Shown: in pieces, positions 59,013-64,000 of the stretch
How the letters are laid out: the number at the start of each line of letters is the position of its first letter
How positions within the stretch are numbered: the first letter of the stretch is position 1
Source: an uncultured Eggerthellaceae bacterium
GTDB lineage: Bacteria > Actinomycetota > Coriobacteriia > Coriobacteriales > Eggerthellaceae
DNA length: 64,000 nt
Direction of reading: 5' to 3'
NCBI GenBank assembly: GCA_934617425.1
Contig: CAKTUD010000004.1
Coordinates: 94,430-158,429 of the forward strand
Notes under the pieces: model-generated
Told to the model about the DNA's origin: nothing
The model's database searches: none
What the model saw: the letters and a program-made list of their open reading frames with translations, nothing else
Translations under genes and position numbers: made by a program

Positions 59013-60392
59013 TTACATGAACGGGTTGAACCAGATGAGCGTGTCGATGACGAACACCGGCACCAAGAAGGCCAAAGACCATTTCATGTAGCCAAAGAAG
59101 CTCGGCATCTTCACGTTGTTGCTTTCGGCGATGGACTTGACCATGAAGTTCGGCGCATTGCCGATGTAGGTGATGGCGCCGAAGAATACAGCACCAGCGC
59201 TAATGGCAAGCAGCATAACGGGGTCCACGCCGCCAACCGTGGTGGCAACCGCATTGGGAAGCGTGTCGCCGAGCGAGCCTGCGCAGGTGAGGAACACAAC
59301 ATAAGTAGGGGAGTTGTCCAAGAACGAGGACAGCGCGCCGGTTGCCCAGAAGAAAGCAGCCGGGGTGTTGAGACCAAGTTCGGAACCTTTTGCGCCAAGG
59401 ATGAGCAAGGCGGGGATCATCGTGATGAAGATGCCGATGAACAAACGCGCAACCTCGGCGATGGGGCCCCACTCGAACTCGTTGTCCTCGCGCAGCTTCT
59501 TGGGGGTGAACTTCAGCGACAGGGCCATGGCGATGCCAATCAAGATGATCTCGGCAAACCAGTTAACGCCAAGTTTGCAGTGCTCGTTCACGACGATGAG
59601 CTCGTCGTTCACGCCAGCAAGCAAGCCGTTGGACAGAACGCCCAAGATGATGATGCCCAAGAAGACCAGGTTGATAAGACCCTCGACGCGCATAGGCTCT
59701 TTTTTGGATGCCTCAAGCTCGAGCTTCTCGTTTTCAATATGAGTCTGGTCTTCCTTCTTGAGGAAGTGACGATCGACGATGGCGAAAACGGCAAGCAGGA
59801 TGATGCTGTTCAGCAAAAGCAGGGGCCAGATGTGCTGCAGCGTCCAGAAGAAGGGCACGCCGCGCAGGAAGCCCAAGAACAGCGGCGGATCGCCAAGCGG
59901 GGTCAGGCAGCCGCCGATATTGGCAACCAAGAAGATGAAAAAGACGACGATGTGCGTTTTGTGCTGACGCCAGTGGTTGGCGCGCAGCACCGGGCGAATC
60001 ATGACCATGGCGGCGCCGGTGGTGCCGATCCATGATGCCAAAAGCGTGCCGATGCCCAGAAGAATCACGTTGTTCTTCGTGGTGCCCACCAAAACGCCTT
60101 TCAGGTGGATGCCGCCGGCAACCGTGAACAGGCCCAGCAGCAGCGCCATGAAGGGAACGTAGTCCAAAAGGATGGTTTCCGTAAGCTTCACGCCCATGAT
60201 TTCGGGGCCATAGGCGATGGTGAAGGGAACCAAGAACACCAACGACCAAAAGATTGCAACCTTGAGCTGGTTCTTTTCCCACCATTCTGCTTTGAACAGA
60301 GGGAAGAGCGCGATAGAGAGCAGCATGCCCGCAAACGGGATGATGCTCCATATCGGCAAGACCGAGCCAATGGTCTCGACCGTTACTTCCAT
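59013..60392 (-). CDS. NhaD-type sodium:proton antiporter
   Basis: A 459-residue membrane protein with about 12 helices. It contains GIHLKGVLVGTTKNNVILLGIGTLLASWIGTTGAAMVMIRPVL and NIGGCLTPLGDPPLFLGFLRGVPFFW, and in the second half FLDNSPTYVVFLTCAG and YIGNAPNFMVKSIAE; the paired TPLGDPPL and NSPTY/GNAPN half-helices mark the NhaD branch of the ion-transporter superfamily. Expected role is sodium efflux and pH balance, which would also serve the sodium-driven TRAP system. The ATG at 60392 follows AAGGAG; upstream in-frame sequence to 60533 is not membrane protein and belongs to the leader. Confidence 0.9.
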   Translation of the reverse strand: MEVTVETIGSVLPIWSIIPFAGMLLSIALFPLFKAEWWEKNQLKVAIFWSLVFLVPFTIAYGPEIMGVKLTETILLDYVPFMALLLGLFTVAGGIHLKGVLVGTTKNNVILLGIGTLLASWIGTTGAAMVMIRPVLRANHWRQHKTHIVVFFIFLVANIGGCLTPLGDPPLFLGFLRGVPFFWTLQHIWPLLLLNSIILLAVFAIVDRHFLKKEDQTHIENEKLELEASKKEPMRVEGLINLVFLGIIILGVLSNGLLAGVNDELIVVNEHCKLGVNWFAEIILIGIAMALSLKFTPKKLREDNEFEWGPIAEVARLFIGIFITMIPALLILGAKGSELGLNTPAAFFWATGALSSFLDNSPTYVVFLTCAGSLGDTLPNAVATTVGGVDPVMLLAISAGAVFFGAITYIGNAPNFMVKSIAESNNVKMPSFFGYMKWSLAFLVPVFVIDTLIWFNPFM

Positions 60393-60737
60393 TGAATACT
60401 CCTTATTCACTAGATGTGATTTTCGTCCGTGACGTTTGTCCCTTCTGTGCGCATCTCCCCTGAACGAGCGCGCAGAAAGGCAAACGCAGACAGTCAAGAT
60501 GATATCACGCGACGTTGCCATTGCGTTGACCACGCGACGGCATTTCGAAGTTTTCTTTTATAAGATTTAAGGATATCGACCTACTCCATTGTGTTTGCCT
60601 ATGGCACTTGGCGGGTGAGACGGTATTGAGCGCTATACTGTTGGGCGTTGTTATTCAAAAATGTCAGATGGTGCGTTTGCGACGGCGGGTTGTCCGCGTG
60701 TCCACGCATGTTTTGCTCGAACGGAAAGGCTGGATAT
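60393..60737. other. Divergent intergenic region of the antiporter and glmU, with a long leader hairpin
   Basis: In the antiporter leader (minus strand) 60486-60433 folds into a long hairpin: CGTTTG/CAAACG (6 bp), a one-base bulge, 8 bp, a C-A mismatch, then GCGC/GCGC, with a 15-base loop. A direct repeat CGTCGCGTG occurs twice in the same leader, about 30 bases apart. A minus-strand TATAAA is near 60560. On the plus strand TATACT (60634-60639) is a good -10 for glmU, but the -35 is weak. No protein gene is seen. Confidence 0.5.
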
Positions 60738-62117
60738 ATGCAAGCTGCTGCGATTATTTTGGCCGCTGGCGCGGGAACGCGCATGAAATCTAAAAAGCCC
60801 AAGGTCGCTCATGAGGTTTTGGGTCGTCCTTTGGTTTTGTGGGTTGCCGATGCGGCGCAGGCTGCAGGCGCCGAGCGCGTGGTGACTGTCGTCGGGCATT
60901 GTCGGGAGCAGGTTATCCCTTTGGTCGAAGGAAAGACCGAGATAGTGGTGCAGCCTGAGCGCAAAGGAACCGCCGACGCCGTTGCCGTATGCAAGGACGC
61001 GCTTGCCGATTTCGAAGGATCGCTTCTTGTGCTTTCGGGCGATTGCCCGCTGATAACCCCTGAAACCATCGCCCGTCTTGTCTCAGAGCGCGAAAAAGCC
61101 GACGCCGCCGTTGCTCTTCTTACGATGAAGCTTGACGACCCCTATGGCTACGGGCGCATCATTCGCGGTGGATCGGGTAAGGTTTTGGGCATAGTCGAGC
61201 AAAAGGACGCTAACGAGAATCAGGCTCTCATCGACGAATGCAACGCCGGGTTCTACTGCTTTGATGCTCAATGGGTTTTCGAGGCGCTTACCCATATCGA
61301 CAACAACAATGCGCAAGGTGAGTTCTATCTCACCGACGTCGTTGCTCTGGCTGTCGAGCAAGGGCGTGTGGTTGTTGCGGTCGGTACCGAAAATCCTCAT
61401 GAATGCCTTGGTGTCAACTCGCGTGTGCAATTGGCGCAGGCGACCAAAGTTGCCCAGCAGCGCATCAACAGCGTGCATATGGCAAATGGCGTCACCATGC
61501 TCGATCCCGACCAGGTATGGATCGGCCCCGATGTGAAGATCGCTCAAGATGTCGAGTTGTGGCCGCAAACCTACCTTATGGGTAAAACGTCGGTGGACGA
61601 AGATTGCATCATCGGCCCTAACACCCGTTTAACCGATACGGTGGTTGGCCGTGGTTGCCGCATTGACGAAACCGTGGCCATCGAATCGCAGGTTGATGAC
61701 GGTGCGACGGCTGGACCTCGCGCTTATTTGCGTCCTGGAGCCCATTTGTGTGAAGGGGCCAAGGCGGGCACGCACGTGGAAATCAAGAAGTCCACGGTGG
61801 GCAAAGGCTCCAAGGTACCGCATCTTTCCTATATTGGGGACACCACCATCGGGGAGGGCGTCAACATCGGCGCGGGCTCGATAACGTGCAATTACGATGG
61901 TAAGAACAAGCATGCAACCACCATTGGCGACGGCGCTTTTGTGGGGTCGGACACCATGATGGTCGCCCCTGTCAACATCGGTGCAGGTGCCATCATCGGT
62001 GCAGGTTCGTGCATCGTGCACGATGTCCCCGCTGATGCGTTGGGCATCACGCGCCCCGAGCAAGCCAACATCGAGGGCTGGGCGGCTAAAAAACGCGAAC
62101 AGCTGGGAATCGACTAG
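60738..62117 (+). CDS. glmU: Bifunctional GlcNAc-1-phosphate uridyltransferase / glucosamine-1-phosphate acetyltransferase
   Basis: Makes UDP-GlcNAc for the cell wall. The 459-residue protein has the N-terminal uridyltransferase motif AAIILAAGAGTRMKSKKPKV, QPERKGTADAV and GDCPLI, then from about residue 255 a left-handed beta-helix acetyltransferase domain of hexapeptide repeats, with NNAQGEFYLTD before it and ITCNYDGKNKHATTIGDGAFVGSDTMM, the acetyl-CoA and substrate site. ATG at 60738 follows GAAAGG. glmU-prs-pth is a conserved order. Confidence 0.97.
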   Translation: MQAAAIILAAGAGTRMKSKKPKVAHEVLGRPLVLWVADAAQAAGAERVVTVVGHCREQVIPLVEGKTEIVVQPERKGTADAVAVCKDALADFEGSLLVLSGDCPLITPETIARLVSEREKADAAVALLTMKLDDPYGYGRIIRGGSGKVLGIVEQKDANENQALIDECNAGFYCFDAQWVFEALTHIDNNNAQGEFYLTDVVALAVEQGRVVVAVGTENPHECLGVNSRVQLAQATKVAQQRINSVHMANGVTMLDPDQVWIGPDVKIAQDVELWPQTYLMGKTSVDEDCIIGPNTRLTDTVVGRGCRIDETVAIESQVDDGATAGPRAYLRPGAHLCEGAKAGTHVEIKKSTVGKGSKVPHLSYIGDTTIGEGVNIGAGSITCNYDGKNKHATTIGDGAFVGSDTMMVAPVNIGAGAIIGAGSCIVHDVPADALGITRPEQANIEGWAAKKREQLGID

Positions 62118-62245
62118 CGTTCTTGTCTGCTTACGAGATTTTCCGCTTTTAGATTGTTTGGCGAATCGTCTCGATTTAGAATGAAACAATCGAAATCTTG
62201 CGGCTTTTGTCGCAAGGAATGGTCGATCCAACAAGGAGCTTATTC

Positions 62246-63217
62246 ATGACGGAAATGCATAAGAGCATGGCGCTGTTCTCGGGTTCGGTGAATCCGAAGC
62301 TTGCGGAGGAAATCGCGGACGAGCTGGGAGTTTCTCTGGGAAACATCAAGCTCGAGAAATTCTCCAACGGCGAGATCTACGCTCGATACCTGCAGAGCGT
62401 GCGCGGCGCGGACGTTTTCATCATCCAGTCCATCGCAGGCGCGCAGGTAAATGACGCCCTTATGGAAACGCTCATCATGGCCGATGCCGCTCGCCGCGCT
62501 TCGGCGCGCAGCATCACAGCGGTGGTTTCGCATTACGGCTACGCCCGCCAGGATCGCAAAGCTGCTGCACGCGAGCCTATCACCGCCAAACTAGTTGCCA
62601 ACCTTATGCAAACCGCGGGTATCGATCGCGTGATGACCATCGATCTTCATCAAGGTCAGATCCAGGGCTTCTTCGACATCCCTGTTGACCATCTGACCGC
62701 ATTGCCTATCATGGCCGATTATTTTCGCGCGAAGAACCTTGACACGAGCAAGCTGTGCGTTGTCTCTCCCGACGTCGGGCGCGCTAAGGCTGCTAAGAAG
62801 TTCTCCGATATGCTCGATTGCGATTTGGCTATCATGCACAAGGGCCGTCCGGGTCATAACAAAGCGGAGATCACGGCGCTTATCGGCGAGGTTGCGGGTA
62901 AGACCTGCATCTTGAACGACGATATGATCGACACCGGTGGTTCGGTTGTCGCTGCCGTTGATACGCTGAAATCGAAGGGCGCGGCCGACATCTACGTGTG
63001 CGCTACGCATCCGGTGTTCTCGGGCCCCGGCCTTGAGCGCATGGCGAATCTCGATGTCAAGGAAGTTGTCGTCTGCAACACCATCCCCGTGCCTGTTGAG
63101 TACCAGACGGGCAAGATCAAGGTTGTCAGCGTTGCCCCGCTATTTGCTCGTGCTATCAAGAACGTGTACGAAAACGGCTCTGTTTCCGAGCTGTTCGACC
63201 CCGACTTCGCTCTTTAG
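62246..63217 (+). CDS. prs: Ribose-phosphate pyrophosphokinase
   Basis: Makes PRPP from ribose 5-phosphate and ATP; PRPP is used by PncB and nucleotide pathways. The 323-residue protein has FSGSVNPKLAEEIADELG, VFIIQS with DALMETLIMADAARRASA, YARQDRKAAAREPITAKLVANLM, TIDLHQGQIQGFFDIPVDHL and the PRPP loop CILNDDMIDTGGSVVAAVD. The ATG at 62246 follows AAGGAGC. Upstream in-frame sequence is not family-like. Confidence 0.98.
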   Translation: MTEMHKSMALFSGSVNPKLAEEIADELGVSLGNIKLEKFSNGEIYARYLQSVRGADVFIIQSIAGAQVNDALMETLIMADAARRASARSITAVVSHYGYARQDRKAAAREPITAKLVANLMQTAGIDRVMTIDLHQGQIQGFFDIPVDHLTALPIMADYFRAKNLDTSKLCVVSPDVGRAKAAKKFSDMLDCDLAIMHKGRPGHNKAEITALIGEVAGKTCILNDDMIDTGGSVVAAVDTLKSKGAADIYVCATHPVFSGPGLERMANLDVKEVVVCNTIPVPVEYQTGKIKVVSVAPLFARAIKNVYENGSVSELFDPDFAL

Positions 63218-63305
63218 GTGCAAGTCTCGGTAGTTTTAACTATAGTGGTAGTTATGCAGGTCGGTGCTTATCGTCATCGGCCTGCATTTGTTTGCGGAGG
63301 CTCTT

Positions 63306-63863
63306 TTGTATTTAATCGTAGGGCTGGGGAATCCCGGCGAGGAATATGTCGAAACAAGGCACAATGCCGGTTTTCGCACGGTTGATCTGCTTGCTGAAAA
63401 AATAGGTACGCGTTATTGGAAGACTGAATGCGGTGCTCTTACGGCAAAGGGTGTTTGGCGCGACGAAGATATCGTCTTGGCGAAACCGCAAAGCTTCATG
63501 AACGCTTCGGGCGGGCCGGTAAAGCAGCTTTGCAACGCCTACGGCGTGGCGGCCGACCATCTTATCGTGGTCCATGACGAGCTCGACATTCCTGCGGGAA
63601 CCGTGCGTGTCAAGTTCGGCGGTGGGCACGCGGGCCATAATGGCTTGCGTTCTATATGCGACAAGCTGCAGACGCGCGATTGGTTTCGCGTGCGTTGCGG
63701 AATCGGCCGTCCGCCGGGACGCATGCCGGTGGCCGATTTCGTTTTGTCTGTTCCGAAAAAAGAAGCTGCTGACGATTTCGAAAATGCCATCCAAACCGCC
63801 TCGGAAGCGGCCTTATCGTTAATCGACGCGGGTTTGGAAAAAACCCAACAGAAGTTTAATTAG
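63306..63863 (+). CDS. pth: Peptidyl-tRNA hydrolase
   Basis: Recycles peptidyl-tRNA that falls off ribosomes. I start at the TTG at 63306, five bases after CGGAGG, giving (M)YLIVGLGNPGEEYVETRHNAGF, the classic start. KPQSFMNASGGPVKQL, VVHDELDIPAGTVRVKFGGGHAGHNGLRSI and RCGIGRPPG follow, with the catalytic His in RHNAGF. The 185-residue length fits. An in-frame start at 63264 would add a non-family leader. A 56-bp tandem repeat starts five bases after its stop. Confidence 0.97.
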   Translation: MYLIVGLGNPGEEYVETRHNAGFRTVDLLAEKIGTRYWKTECGALTAKGVWRDEDIVLAKPQSFMNASGGPVKQLCNAYGVAADHLIVVHDELDIPAGTVRVKFGGGHAGHNGLRSICDKLQTRDWFRVRCGIGRPPGRMPVADFVLSVPKKEAADDFENAIQTASEAALSLIDAGLEKTQQKFN

Positions 63864-63868
63864 GCGCC

Positions 63869-64000
63869 GAGCGATGGTTTCGCGAAGCGAAAGCGTCGCG
63901 ACAGCGCCCGGCGCGAAGACCCGCGAGCGATGGTTTCGCGAAGCGAAAGCGTCGCGACAGCGCCCGGCGCGAAGACCCGCGAGCGATGGTTTCGCGAAGC
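63869..64000 (+). repeat. Perfect 56-bp tandem repeat, running past the window end
   Basis: Two full identical units (63869-63924, 63925-63980) and the first 20 bases of a third (63981-64000). The unit begins GAGCGATGGTTTCGCGAAGC and ends in AAGACCCGC, with no unique spacers. Inside it are small inverted repeats: TTTCGC-GAA-GCGAAA, GTCGCGAC and GCGCC-C-GGCGC. The period is not a multiple of three. Total copy number is unknown because the array continues beyond the window. It lies between pth and whatever follows. Confidence 0.97.

Noticed and set aside
63869..64000. CRISPR array at the window end
   Set aside because: The 56-bp units abut one another exactly with no variable spacers, so it is a simple tandem repeat.
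63874..64000. Open reading frame through the 56-bp repeat
   Set aside because: Openness follows from the lack of stop codons in the unit; the period is not a multiple of three, so the peptide would change frame each unit, and there is no ribosome site.

Overview
The window is a gene-dense, mostly plus-strand piece of bacterial chromosome at roughly 57-60% G+C by eye. It looks like a member of the Coriobacteriia, most likely Eggerthellaceae. The reasons are the mix of high-GC Gram-positive gene content with anaerobe functions (HypB hydrogenase maturation, class I two-subunit fumarase, radical SAM enzymes, TAXI-type TRAP transporter), the HrcA/CIRCE-controlled groESL, DUF1461 and DUF1385 membrane proteins, and an rpmE leader hairpin of the kind reported for Coriobacteria. 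This placement is inference; no rRNA gene lies in the window. No prophage, insertion sequence, CRISPR array or secondary-metabolite cluster was seen.

Layout. 1-5 kb: end of hypB, nadE, groES-groL behind a CIRCE operator, and a predicted metal exporter. 5.1-6.8 kb: tRNA-Lys and tRNA-Gln, a broken MFS transporter gene and a SpoU-type RNA methyltransferase. 6.8-11.5 kb: a structured untranslated stretch, then infA-rpmJ-rpsM-rpsK-rpsD-rpoA-rplQ and an ecfT gene that has lost the usual neighbouring ATPase genes. 11.6-16 kb: eno, thyX, a DUF1385 protein and trmB. 16.3-25 kb: an archaeal-type topoisomerase I, malic enzyme, fumarase alpha/beta, tmk, holB and ricT. 25-33 kb: a lone Phd-like antitoxin, pncB, degV, an unusual dehydrogenase-like protein with a His/Cys tail, a radical SAM activase-like protein, a peptidase C26/ATP-grasp pair and a DUF1461 protein. 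33-38 kb: gltX, a hotdog thioesterase, a TetR regulator facing away from a radical SAM gene, and metK. 39-46 kb: priA, rpoD, a fused RlmKL methyltransferase, a CAT-anticodon tRNA and a HIT protein. 46.6-50 kb: TAXI TRAP binding protein and fused permease. 50-58 kb: tRNA-Val, trpS, tRNA-Asn, a P-type ATPase, rpmE, alr, udg and folC. 58-64 kb: hpf and an NhaD-type antiporter on the minus strand, then glmU-prs-pth and the start of a perfect 56-bp tandem repeat that runs off the window.

How it works together. Most of the window is housekeeping: translation, transcription, replication, nucleotide and cofactor supply. Malic enzyme plus fumarase links malate, pyruvate and fumarate, as expected for an anaerobe using fumarate or C4 acids. 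Less explained parts are the C26 hydrolase/ATP-grasp/DUF1461 set (29.9-32.9 kb), the TetR/radical SAM pair (35.1-37.5 kb), the His/Cys-tailed dehydrogenase-like protein, the hairpin-rich leaders upstream of infA, topA and the antiporter, and the terminal 56-bp array.

A recurring theme is low-complexity charged extensions on nucleic-acid-binding proteins: L17, L31, RicT, TopA and the N terminus of the main sigma factor. Start codons other than ATG are common; infA, pth and the TRAP permease use TTG, while rpoD and the small antitoxin use GTG.
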